Assembly: GCA_000231825.2 (NCBI GenBank)
Contig: JH720301.1
Span: 1,288,123 to 1,352,122 of the forward strand
DNA from: Tetrahymena elliotti 4EA
Lineage: Eukaryota; Ciliophora; Oligohymenophorea; Hymenostomatida; Tetrahymenidae
Length of the DNA stretch: 64,000 nt
Direction of reading: 5' to 3'
The notes below the pieces were generated by a model. That model was given only the letters and a program-made list of their open reading frames with translations. It was not told the DNA's origin and ran no database searches. Both the position numbers and the translations under genes were made by a program. Shown here one piece after another: positions 37,997-49,224 of the stretch. Position 1 is the stretch's first letter. Each line of letters opens with the position of its first letter.

Positions 37997-39415
37997 AAGA
38001 TTTTATAATAAGCTAGTATCTAAAATTATTTAAAATAATATCTTGTAAATTCATATTTATTTTTGTAGTATTTTAGTAGTTAATAGATAAAATCTTATCT
38101 ATCCTTTTATCATTTATTATCTAAAAAACAACATCTTTATAAATATTTTAATTACATTTGCTTTCTTTAAATTCAATTATTCTTTCCTTAAATTAATAAT
38201 TAATTAATCACACAAAATAATTATAAATTTCAAAAAAAATGTTCCAAACACCAAAAATATTGAAATGCATATCTAGTTTTCGGATTATAAAAATAATAAC
38301 TAAAAATTTAAAAATAGAAATATTTTATGATGACAATACAAAAGGCCGATGTTAAATGGTTGGAGATCTTTCAATTAGCTATTTATATACCAATCACATT
38401 AATTTATCAGCAATGATAATTTAATGTCTGCATAGATTGGATAATAAAAGCTTTTTTGAATGCTCCTTCCAATAATGATATTAATGCGAAGGTTTATTGC
38501 TGAAAAATAATATTTCTATTTTTATAATGTCTTGAACTTTCTCTTTTTGCAAAGAGTTTATGTTAAAAAAATAAAAATGAATACATAAAAAAGATATTTT
38601 TAGAGAGACAAAAAATCTTATAAAAAATAAGATTTGCTCAAATCCCCAAAAAAAAAAGATATAACAAATGATATTATTTATATTCGTTTTTAAAAAAACT
38701 AAATGCTTCAATATTTATTAAGAATACAACTAAAATGTAAAATGTAGAATATCTTGAAAAAAAATATCAACATTAAATATATTTTATTAAATCATATTAT
38801 TCTAATAAATTTTTCCATTAATAAATAAAATTGTTCAAATAGAAATAAACTATTCAATAAAAAAAGTTCAAATTCAATGAAGCTCAAAGTGTAAAACATT
38901 TGAAATAATAATAAATAATAGTCACATTCCTCTAAAAAACCTATTATTATTATTATGAACTTACTTTTTTACAAAATTAAATATTGAATTTGATATTTTA
39001 TCATTAACAAAACTTGATAGAAACAATTAATCTTGAACATAAATCAGCTCTAAATCTCTCAACATAAAAGTACAAAGCAATATAAGAAAATATTATTGTA
39101 AACAACAAAAATCAATAAATTATTGACAAATTCAAAATTACTTTACACCAAATTTTGAATATATTAACGTAGAAAGAATCTGGTTTAGAAGAAATTTAAA
39201 CATAAAATTTATAAGTATTTTTTAAAATTATAGATTAAAAAATTATTTTGAAAGAATTAAAATTGAATTTAAGTTTGGATACTTAAATATAGATATATAT
39301 ACATAAGAAGGTGTAAGGGATGTGATATTTAATAAATAATATTTTAATTTAAATAATTTATTATAAATAAAATTTGCTTTTATTAAAAAATGTTTATTTT
39401 TGATATTATTTGTCT
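37997..39415. other. convergent intergenic region
   Basis: 3' flanks of mL54 and the Fes1-like gene. At 38317-38516 the composition is less AT-rich and can fold (candidate RNA listed separately). The remainder is A/T-rich with no coding character. Confidence 0.5.
38317..38516 (+). ncRNA. candidate structured RNA, possibly box C/D-like
   Basis: A 200-base segment in otherwise plain AT-rich spacer. It begins with GAAATATT followed by ATGATGA (38327-38333, fits a C box), and ends with CTGA (38500-38503, fits a D box) followed by AATATTTC, which pairs with the first 8 bases to form a terminal stem. Inside, 38397-38428 can form a 13-bp stem with one mismatch around an AGCAAT loop. The length is long for a simple snoRNA and the middle boxes are unclear, so the class is uncertain. 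The strand is inferred from the box order only. Confidence 0.35.
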
Positions 39416-40756
39416 TCATTATTTCTTTTCTAATAATACAAGGACATCTTTGTATTATTATATTTCGAATTCATTAAGATTTTCATTTTTGGAGTTGTGC
39501 TTCATCACTGCTAACATCTTCTACTTCAAAACTTAAAGTTTATCATTCTAAATAAAAATATAAAAAATCAATAAAATTTATAATTCAAAATTTTCAAATT
39601 ACTTTAAATTGAGCATTCACTTCAGGTGAGAATTCTAATATGTGCTTGAGGATATCAAGATAGCAAACTCTAGAGTCAACCATATTATTTTCAAGGGTAT
39701 CAAGATAGAAGAAAAAGTCGTTTAAGAAATTTTATTCAATCAAGAATTTCTTGACACAGTCTTTATATTTAACATTTTCTGGCTTTTCATTTTCCTATTT
39801 AAGTTCTTCATTCTAATCATATGAAACCTTGTTATTTTTTTCACTATTGTTTGTCTTGATTAATTAACTTGGCTTACCATTAACTACTTTTGCATTTGTG
39901 TTTGAGAAGCTATCCAAATTATTGTAAGTAAAGTGAAGTCTATGATCATAGAATACTAAATCTTTTAACATTGTCAAAGCTTTTGCTTTCATTTTATCAG
40001 AGTATTTACCAGTTTTATCATTTAATATATCTAAGTTGAATTAAATACCCTCTATTTCAATAAAATCTCTTTTAGATTATAAGTTCTCACCTCTAATCAA
40101 ACTGCTAATAGCTGCTAAAGCCCATTCTTTAGTTTTCATATTATCAGTATTCAAGATAATATTCAAAAACTAAAATGCACCCTCTACAATCGACCATTAC
40201 TAAATGTGAGGATTGTTTTAGTTACACGTGATAAATATGCTTAAAGATATATGCTATACTCTGGGATATTTACTTTGCTTAGCTTATCTAATAAGTTCTA
40301 CTAATCCTCCAATATGATATAAAGCTTTATATAAATTAAAAAATATTTAATTTTAAAAAATAACAAAAAATAATTCTTTTTACAATCTGCCATATCAAGA
40401 TTATCTACAATATCTTCTAATTCTTCAAGAAGAGCAATCTTTTCATCTTCATCTTCTTTTGTACCCTTATCATCCTCGTGAACTTTAGATAATATTTCTT
40501 ACATTCTTTTAACCTATTTTTGAATTTTATTTATATAACTTTATATTTGCTAATCTAATTTCAATTACATCTTGAAGAGCATGTTCAGCTAATGCTTCCA
40601 TCAACCATTATTTAGTTTCTTCATCCATCGGTTTGATTTCCTTCTTTTGAGTACCATCTTTTTAAAGCAAGGTTTTATTAATATAAAGATTAGAATTGAC
40701 ATAAAATTACCTGAGTGAGTAACACTCCATTTAAGTAAACCTTTCCAGTCAAGCAT
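39416..40756 (-). CDS. HSP70 nucleotide exchange factor, Fes1/HspBP1-like
   Basis: Five exons (40711-40756, 40569-40657, 40384-40513, 39603-40324, 39416-39547) join in phase to 372 aa. It starts MLDWKGLLKWSVTHSDG, the family's conserved opening 'LL+WS...SDG', followed by MDEETKQWLMEAL. The armadillo-repeat core reads LEELEDIVDNLDMA, then HIGGLVELIRQAK, CNQNNPHIQQ and WALAAISSLIRGEN, which match HspBP1/Fes1 motif by motif. These proteins embrace the HSP70 nucleotide-binding domain and speed ADP release. The C-terminal part, about 100 residues of Asn/Lys/Glu-rich linker and a helical end, is longer than in yeast Fes1. Cytosolic; no targeting signal seen. Its likely partner HSP70 is encoded at 27360-29291. 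Confidence 0.88.
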
Positions 40757-43002
40757 TTGATTAGATTATTTTTGTGTGTTTATATTATTGTATATCTACT
40801 TGTTTTGTTTGTTTATTTGATTTGTAAATTTCTATTAATTTAATTTCAATATTAAGTTAATTTTTTAATCGTTGATTTGAATCAAAAAAAGCAAAAATTT
40901 ATCTTTCTATTCAACGAGAATCTTCGCTAAATTAATTATTATTAACTATCATTATAATCAAGAATCTTAGAAATCTTCTAAACTTCCAATTTATTTAAAA
41001 AGTAGTACTTTTTATTATGCAAAACAAATATTCTAGATAACAAATTTATTTATTTTTCTATTTTTATGTCCGTTCCTAAAACATCTTCCAGCAACATATT
41101 TTAAAGTCAAATTATAAATCTTAGTTATAATTTATAACTCTAAATGCTAGGTTATCCTAATAAGCCATGTTTTATATTTAAATACATTCTTAAATGACCT
41201 AAATTTTTATGTTGAAATAAGTTTATCTTTATTTCTATTTTTTATATTTAGTTCAAAAAAGTGTTTCTTTTAATATAACTTAGATTTTTTAGATTTAAAT
41301 TTTTTTGTTTAATTCTTTAAATCTAATATATTTTAAAATCTATGATAATAGCTCTAAAATAGAAAAAATATTCATAATATTTTATTTTTTCCCATAAAAA
41401 ATTAATTAGAATTAATCGAAAAAACGAATCAGTTACAAATTTTTTCTGAAAATAAAATAAATATCATGTTAAAAAAATATTTTTCTCTTAAAAAATCTTA
41501 ATACAAAATAAAAATTTGATTTTTTTATTAGCATTTACTTAAAAATATTTTAATACTAATTAAGGTATTATATCGAAAGTTTATCCAAATGCTTATTTTA
41601 AAAAACAAAAAAATGTTTTGAAATATTTTTAAAATTCAATTTATTTTTAATATTTGATTTAAGATAAAACTAATTATTTATTTTTTAATGTGTAGAAATG
41701 CCTTATACTATTTAACAAATTAATTCTTTATCTGTAGATATTAATAGTCTTTATCTCAAATAATAACCATTTTTGGCAATTTTTTTATTTTAGTAAAAAT
41801 TTTGAAATTAAAATCCTTTTAGTATATTTTATTTCTGAATTTTAAAATTAATAATGTTTTTATGATAAAGTAAATATTAATCTTAAATTAAATTAATTGC
41901 TTATGATATGCTTCTCAAATATGGTTTCAGTTTTTATAGAAAAGTTTTAAATTAATTTTACAATTTTGTTGACTTGTTTTTAGAATTGATTTAACTTATT
42001 TTTATATTTTTGGATTTTTTAACTTTTTTTGAAAATTTTTTATTTTTGTTGTTTTCTTTTTTGAAAAAATCATTTTAATAGGTTATTACATTTGAAAGAA
42101 TCATTTTATAAAAATATTATTTTTAAAAAACTAATTTTAATTGATTATTGCTTTTGAAAAACTCATTTTAATAGGTTATTGTTTTGGAAAAAATCATTTT
42201 AATTAATTATTTCTTCTGAAAAATGAGCAATGGCCTATTGTTTATGTCATATTTTACAGACCACACTTTTCCCTATATATATTATTTTAAAATAAAGAAG
42301 TATCTATTGATGTAATTGAAAAATAACTAAATGAATTATTTTAAGTTAATTAAAGAAATTTTTGATTTATCTCTAATTTTTGTGATTCACTTGAACTGCT
42401 AATCAATAGTTGTGCTTAACTTAAAAAAAAAACAAATAGTCCTATTAAATTCTAATACTAAACTGATAAAAATATGTATTGTTTTACTTTATAAATATTA
42501 CTATTTTACTGCTGCAATGGTTCAATATTATTTATATCTAGAAAGTATAACATTTTGAGGTAAATTAGAAAAAAAGATTTCATTTAGAAATCACATTTGA
42601 ATTAATGTGCTAAAATAACTAAAACTAATATGCTTGAATAAATTTTTTAGGATATATTTAAATATTTGTAGAATACTAATTTATAAAAAACTATTGATAG
42701 AGGTAGTAATATATGAGTTCATATTCTAATTTTGATTACTCAATTATGGAGTAATTATTTTAAAAAGATTACGCGAAATAATTTAAGTGCATCATCTTTA
42801 ATAATAAATGAATTTGATAGTAAGTAGAACGATAATTAGATTAATTGGTTGAAAATAAATAAAATAATAAGATAATGATATATAACAATTAACTATAAAT
42901 AAATACAAAGAAATTAATATAATTTTATTAAAATGACAATTTAATTTATATAAAAACATTTCACCTTTTTTTGACCATTCATTCTTTCATTTAATCAATG
43001 AT
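40757..43002. other. long AT-rich intergenic region
   Basis: Promoter of the Fes1-like gene and 3' flank of NAA60. Extremely AT-rich. Holds the tandem repeat at 42063-42213. No coding stretch or RNA gene recognised. Confidence 0.5.
42063..42213. repeat. imperfect tandem repeat, about 30 bp unit, five copies
   Basis: Five successive units of 30-31 bp share the core GAAAAANTCATTTTAATNGGT followed by TATT and a T-rich end. They begin near 42063, 42094, 42125, 42155 and 42186. The second and third are the most diverged. It is a small degenerate minisatellite with no coding potential. Confidence 0.7.
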
Positions 43003-43794
43003 TCAATATAAACTTTTTATAAAAGCAGCCAATTTTCTGAAAAGTTCCCTTATTTTTTGTACAATCTTCATCCAAAAGTTTTGGTTAGGATTTCTACCTC
43101 CATTCACGTAGAAACAAAAATAGAAGAAATTGTAAAATCTCTCTTCCAATTTAAATAAATTAAAGATAGTTCTAACCTTGAAGAAACCATTCTTTAAGTA
43201 AAAAGTTTCACCTGATTAATTATATTCTACCATGTGAAGGGATATATATTTAATATTTTTTCTTCTTTAGGCTATATCTTTTACTTTGTCTAAAAGCTTT
43301 GTACCTATTTTGTATTATCTTAATTCATTGATTACACCAATAGTTTATATATAAATGGTTTAGAGCTTGTTAAAGAAGTATTCTACACAAAATCCTAGGT
43401 CTTATCTTTTAGCTTCTTTTTCATAGAATACAACTGCTCCAACTATATATTTGTCAAGGCTTTCTGAAGTGAGGTCCAACTCAGCAACATAGCCTTCGAC
43501 TTGTTATTTGCTTACTTTATTCCAAAAGGTGTCATCATAATTAAGAGGGAACCATTCCTTGTATAATACTTTGAGTTGATCGATGTCCTTTCCATGAGGA
43601 TCAATTTCACGGAGAGTAATTTTTTCATCCAAATCAAGCTTAGTCAAATCTATATCTTTAAGAACTTCATGTACTTCAGCCAAATACTTGTTATTATTAG
43701 TACTGTTTGGAGGATAGGATTCACTAAGTCTAACATTGCTTGATTAAATTGAAGATTATTCAATTTAAGTTGGTTATGAGTCTTCAGTAGTCAT
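43003..43794 (-). CDS. N-alpha-acetyltransferase 60-like GNAT enzyme
   Basis: Intronless 263-aa frame. Residues 1-60 are a Ser/Gln-rich leader. The GNAT fold starts at ITLREIDPHGKDIDQLKVLYKEWFPLNYDD, of which LREIDPHG...DI and the EWFP element are characteristic of NAA60. The acetyl-CoA loop reads RQYKIGTKLLDKV, where the family has R.x.x.G/A-x-G/S. Later come YISLHMVEYNQSGETFYLKNGF, the NAA60 'YLHVL..N..AI.FYE..F' block, and YVNGGRNP (human YINGGHPP). The C-terminus is an amphipathic basic helix, as used by NAA60 for Golgi membrane anchoring. It acetylates N-termini (Met-hydrophobic types) of membrane proteins on the cytosolic face. The second glycine of the loop is kept, so it is probably active. 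Confidence 0.85.
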
Positions 43795-44878
43795 TTATGT
43801 TGTTTTTTAGTTTTTTTGCTAGTAGTTTCTTTAACTTAATATTGTTTGGTTTTTTTTAACTTTTGCAAATAATTAAATTGATTGCTTTCTTTGTTTGAAA
43901 AAATTAATTTTTTTTAAATTGAAAAACATTCTTTACTAAATCTTAAAAATAACTAAAATCTAAAAATTAGTACATATAATTCTGAAAGATATTTTTATTC
44001 CTTAATATTAGCAAGCAGGCAAGCTGATTGATTCTAATTTAGAAAGCATATTTGCTAACCAAATAAAAAAAATCAAATATAAATAATGTAGCGTCATATT
44101 TAGATGCAATATTTTTAAAGGCGAATTAATATAGCATATAAATATATCATCTAAATTCTCCTTCTATATTTCTTTCATTCTTTTATTAACTTTTTTTATT
44201 GACGAATTTTACCTGCCTAAATTTTTAGAGTTATTTGCTTCAAGACTCTTTAATCCCTATTAATCATCTAGACTCACTTAAAAAAATTTATTACTGAATA
44301 AAGCCAAAATAGACAACTATTAAGAATTAATTATTACTATTTTATTATCTTATTTAATTTATCTTTTTCATAAATAAAGCCAAATCTATCTTTTAAAAAA
44401 CTTTTGGTGAAAATTTAAGATTTAATTATTTGAGGAATGAGTTATTTTTTAAATATCAAAATTATTTTAAAAATTAAGTTAATAAGTAAAAAAATTTGTA
44501 TTGGTACTCTCATCAAGTCTTGCTTAACTTTTTAAAATAATTCCTTTTTACTTTAGAAATAGATAAGTTAAGTTGTTTGATTTAATAAACAAATTATTTC
44601 TTAGGTGAGAATTTTATAATCAATTATGAGTTTTTTTCAGTTTTTAGTAGAAGAATGTTTTATAATCCAAAAATAAAAAGTTGTTGTTGCTGTAGATAGA
44701 AAAAAATTAACTTTCATCATTTCCTAAATAAATCAAAATTTTTGAAAGAAAAATTGATTAAAATTCTAGAACAATAAGGTTTTTTAATAATATTAATAAT
44801 AATTTGATGGTTACTAAAAATAACTACGATACATGCATGTATACCATAAGTTTATAATTTAAATTATTTATATATATA
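43795..44878. other. intergenic, AT-rich
   Basis: Between the helicase 3' end and the NAA60 start, both on the minus strand. It contains the NAA60 promoter. No gene, RNA or repeat recognised. Confidence 0.5.
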
Positions 44879-47308
44879 TCACATAAATTCCATGTTGTAT
44901 AATTTATTAGAATTCATGGCCCTTCTCTTTGGGGTTGTTTTTTCTAATTTTTCCATAAAATATTTCTCCATCTTATCATATCTATTCTTATTTGCTTCAA
45001 CAAGTTCATGTTGATATTGTTTAGAAGTAGTTTCATTTCCAGCCTTAACACCACTTAAACCGAATCCCTTAGCTATTAAATGTAAATTGAGCTTTTTGAC
45101 ACGGAATATATCCTTATCTTTTAATCTGGCATAAGCTCTTAAACTACTGACATAGGCTCTACGAGCTAATATATATTTAGTTTTATCATCTCTAATAGAT
45201 TACCTAATTAAACTTTCAACGTAATGCATAGTATCCATACCAACGTCATACTTTTGTTTAATTTCTCTTTGTACTTTTTCGAGCACAGGCTCATCATCAA
45301 ATTTGTTTAATTTAATACCATACTTTTTCATCTTGTCTACATAAGGTCTTTCGACATTATTCAAAATGAGTAAAGAAATACCCTTTTAATCAATACGTGC
45401 TGTTCTACCAATTCTATTGCAATATTCACTGATACTTGTTGGTACATCAAATAAAATAGTATGAGTAACTTCATAAAAATCTAAACCTCTACTTGCTACA
45501 TCTGTAGAAATAAGAATAGCTCCTCCTTAGTATTTTTTGAAGGAGAAATAAGTTTCACTACGAGTTCTCTGCTCAATATTACCATGTAGCTTAAATACCT
45601 TTTATTTTAATACTAAATCATCTTATTAAACTTCACCATTAGCATCCTTGTATCTAATAGACTCGAAAAGGAAAGCAAAGTAATCAACTTCATCACAAGT
45701 AGAAACGAAAATAATAGATTTAGTATCTTAAAGCATAGTAAGATAAGAGACTAAAAAGGGTACTCTATGCTCTTCATTTAAAAGAGAATAATATTATATC
45801 AATGTATCTGGGACCTTAAACATATCATCTCCCTTTATGGTTTTCTTTTCTTCTTCATGATTAATTGGTCCATCTCCCTTATTTCTAATAAAAAGCTCTT
45901 TAAAAATGTTTATATTTTAATAAAAAATTACCTTTTTTGTTTAGCAAAACCAACATATTTAATGGTCTAAGTAGACATCTTCAAATAGAGACTTTCTACA
46001 CTATCATTAAAGTTAGCTGAAATAAGAATCTTTTGTACTTCTTCAAGAGAAATTTTCTTTGCAAGTTATTCTACAATTTCTTCTAAATCCTTCTTGAAAC
46101 CCATATCTAAAGTTCTATCAGCTTCTTCGAAAACAATATACTTAAGTTTACTGAATAAGAAGGAGTTAGTATTTTTAAGATGATAGAGAAGTCTACCTGG
46201 GGTAGTAAATAGAATTGTAACTCCCTTTCTTAATCTAGCCTTTTCTTTTTTAGGATTTTCACCACCCATTAAACAACCTGTAATCAAATATTTGGACTTT
46301 TTAGTAACTAATTAAGCAACTTCTTCACATTAAATGCACAATTCTCTTGTTGGGCAAATAACAAAAACATAACTTCCATCTTCTCTTTTGATCTATAAAA
46401 TATATTTAATCATATTATTATCTGTATTTATACAAAAATAATTTTACCTTCTCATCAGTTCCCATGTGTACAAGATTAGAAATGATAGGGACTAAGTAGG
46501 TTAAAGTTTTACCAGAACCTGTTTCACTCTTCAAAGCTATATTTTCTTTTTTTAAAATCTATGGAATACCTTCTTTTTAAATCTTAGTCATTGTTTCATA
46601 GTTGTTTTCTTGTAATGCTTAAACAACTTTGGGATGAATCTCCTCTAGTTCACCAAATTTTTCAGCAGTGAAGACAGAGAGTTTTTGTTATTCCTAATCT
46701 TTTTCAGTGAAAGGATAAACAACCTTTTGAATCATTTCTTGTTGCTTTTACTCCTTCATTTGTTCTTGCTCTTCACTTTTTTATTTGTTTTCACGCTTTG
46801 TGTTTTGTTTTTATCTAACACGTTCAACATTGTTTTATTCTTATTGCATAATCTTTGATATTTCATTATCATAGTCTCCACCCTTTTATGCTTATTCCAA
46901 GTACTACTTAAAATCTTTCTTTCCTTTATTTTATTTATTAGCATCTTATTATTAATTTTCTTAGCTGCCTTCAACTTGTGCTTCAGGATTATTTTCTTCA
47001 CAACAAGTGACTTCAGCTAATTTATGAATAGTTCTGTTTGTATTCTTCTTAAAATCTGGATTTTTAGAAATTGGTTTTTTAACTTTCAATACATTTCCTT
47101 ATTCTATGTCTCCTTCATTGCTATTTGGGTTACTTTTTTCTCTTTGTCTCTTAAGGAACTTTTTGTAGTTAGTTTTTTATTCAAATGCCTTTTGCTTGTA
47201 TTTCTCTCTACGTGACTAAGAATCATTTTTATTAGGATCAGCTGAAGTAGCTGTTACTGCTTTTTTAGGTGCAAAATCACCAAAATTAATCATAATATCA
47301 TCATCCAT
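44879..47308 (-). CDS. DEAD-box-type RNA helicase, DDX31/Dbp7-like
   Basis: Exons 46448-47308, 45951-46392 and 44879-45897 join in phase to 773 aa. An Asn/Lys/Gln-rich N-terminus of about 220 residues precedes the helicase core. Motif I is SETGSGKT (near 265), Ia PTRELC, Ib TPGRLL, IV IIFVST, V STDVASRGLD. Three motifs deviate: II is EEAD for DEAD (near 374), III is SAN for SAT, VI is NRIGRTAR for HRIGRTAR. The C-terminal stretch RRAYVSSLRAYARLKDKDIF and KLNLHLIAKGFGLSG matches the domain that follows the core in DDX31/Dbp7, a 60S ribosome assembly factor of the nucleolus. The second intron (45898-45950) needs a GTTTTG donor; the nearby GTAATT donor breaks the frame. Confidence 0.8.
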
Positions 47309-47931
47309 TTTTATTATTGCTTGCTATATTTGCTAAAAATTTACTATTGTTATACCTTTTAAAAATTTTTAAGTATCTTAAACAAGTTATTGTTTGTTGA
47401 TCAGTATAATTTTGTTGAATTTTTTAGTTTGCAAAAAATATACTTATTAATTTTTGTTAATTTTAATAAATTAATCTTTTAATGTTCACAAAATAATTAA
47501 ATACTTTTAGTCTATTAGTATTGGATTGTATCAAATTTAATTATAATCACTATATTTTTATAAGTAGAAGAAATGCTCAAAATGTAGACATTACAGCTAA
47601 ATTATTTAAATTATTTCTAAATTTCTAATAAAAATGAAAAGAGCAGCTATTTCTTCTAGAAATTATTTTTTATTTCAAAATTGAAAAATATCTCTGAGAA
47701 TCATTTTATGATATAACATTTTATTGTGATAAAAATATAGTTTTTGTTTTCTATTTGTTAAATATTAGCTGATTAATTTTAAATCTTTCAATATTATCTT
47801 AGAGTATAGAATATAATAAATTCAATCAATTATAATTAAATATCAATCTAAAAATCATATTGTTTCTTGAGGATATGAACATATAAAATGTATAAAACCA
47901 AGCCTTTTTGGAAAGAGTATAGAGCAAAATC
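47309..47931. other. divergent intergenic region
   Basis: Promoters of the helicase (minus) and the acidic protein (plus). AT-rich; nothing else recognised. Confidence 0.5.
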
Positions 47932-48795
47932 ATGAGAAAAATAGAAGATGAGTATTATTGTGGAGGAAGTATATTTACTTCATAAGAATAGTTAGACTAA
48001 TTTAAATAATTATGGTCATAGAAATTGAAACAATAATTTGTATTATAAAATTAACTCCAACTAAAAAGTGAATACAAAAACTCAAATGATGAGTAATTAC
48101 CTTAAAAAAGCCCTTTAAATAATGATTTATCCAAAAAATATGGAAACAATCCTAGAAAAATTTTAAAAACAGAATAATTTGGTAATGAATAAATTAATCT
48201 TTAAAATAAAATGATTCCTGACTAAAAAGATAGTATTATTTCTTCTCCTAAAGATGAAATTTAAAGTTCAAAGGCTTAAAATAAATAGATGAATAAAGAT
48301 GCTAATCATAGTGAATAATAAAAAATCTAAAATATGGATAGTTCTGATAAAAAAGTAAAAATAGATTCAATTTAAAATACTATGGACAATAATAAATAGG
48401 AAGAAGGAGAAGAAGAAATTGATTTTACTTAAGTTTTAAAATCAAATGGTAGAAATATCAAATTTGAAAGCAAAAAAAGAAATATAGAAAATAGTGATGA
48501 TAGTGATGATGATTGTGAAGATGGGACAAATAAATCAGATAAATCTAGTAATTTCTCTTTAAACTCTGAAGACTTAGAAGATGTTTCAGATTAAATATTA
48601 GATGAAGGATATTTTAATGAATTTGATAATTATCTTATAGGGTATATTGGAAAAGAAAGGAAAACAAAAAAAAAATGCAAAGAATAAAACAAACCAATTA
48701 CTTGCATAGATTTTTAGTATTTAATTGGATGTATTAATAAATAAGAAGTCATCATACCCTCTTTAAGAGCTAATTTTGTAGATTGTAGAAAATGA
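47932..48795 (+). CDS. acidic, disordered protein of unknown function
   Basis: Intronless frame of 287 aa, TGA-terminated. The N-terminal 50 residues are Gln-rich with coiled-coil tendency. The middle is disordered, with Lys/Gln/Asn and possible phosphosites (IISSPKDE), and an acidic cluster NSDDSDDDCEDG near 200. The last 75 residues (LDEGYFNEFDNYLIGYIGKE, KPITCIDFQYLIGCIN) are better ordered and contain four cysteines. I cannot match this to a family. There is no signal peptide or membrane helix. The short C-terminal ordered part may be a binding module. Confidence 0.6.
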
Positions 48796-49224
48796 TATTC
48801 CCAATACCGCTTTTTATCATTCTCAAAGGTTTATATGTAGGTTAAATATATATTATTATTAATTAGTTTTCTTTTGATATTATAAAATATTTTGATATTG
48901 TATATATAGTATGCTATTTCGATACTCATATTTCAAGTAGAATTAACTGCTAAATTAATTACACAAACAGTTTTTCTTTTATATTAGTTTAAAAATTATA
49001 TTTATTTAAATTTAAAAAAATTTAATTTAAGTGTTAGACTCTATTATTTTAAGATATTAATTGGAGAATAAAATTGATTTATTTTTAATTTATAAAAATA
49101 CTAACAAATCAATAAGTGAATAGTAAATTAATTTTAAATCAGAAAAAGAATAGTTTTTGAAGGTATTTTCAATACCTTTTCATATATATTCAACTATTTA
49201 TTTAATACTTAATAATTTTAAGAA
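48796..49224. other. convergent intergenic spacer
   Basis: 3' flanks of the acidic protein gene and the very large membrane protein gene. AT-rich, no feature seen. Confidence 0.5.
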
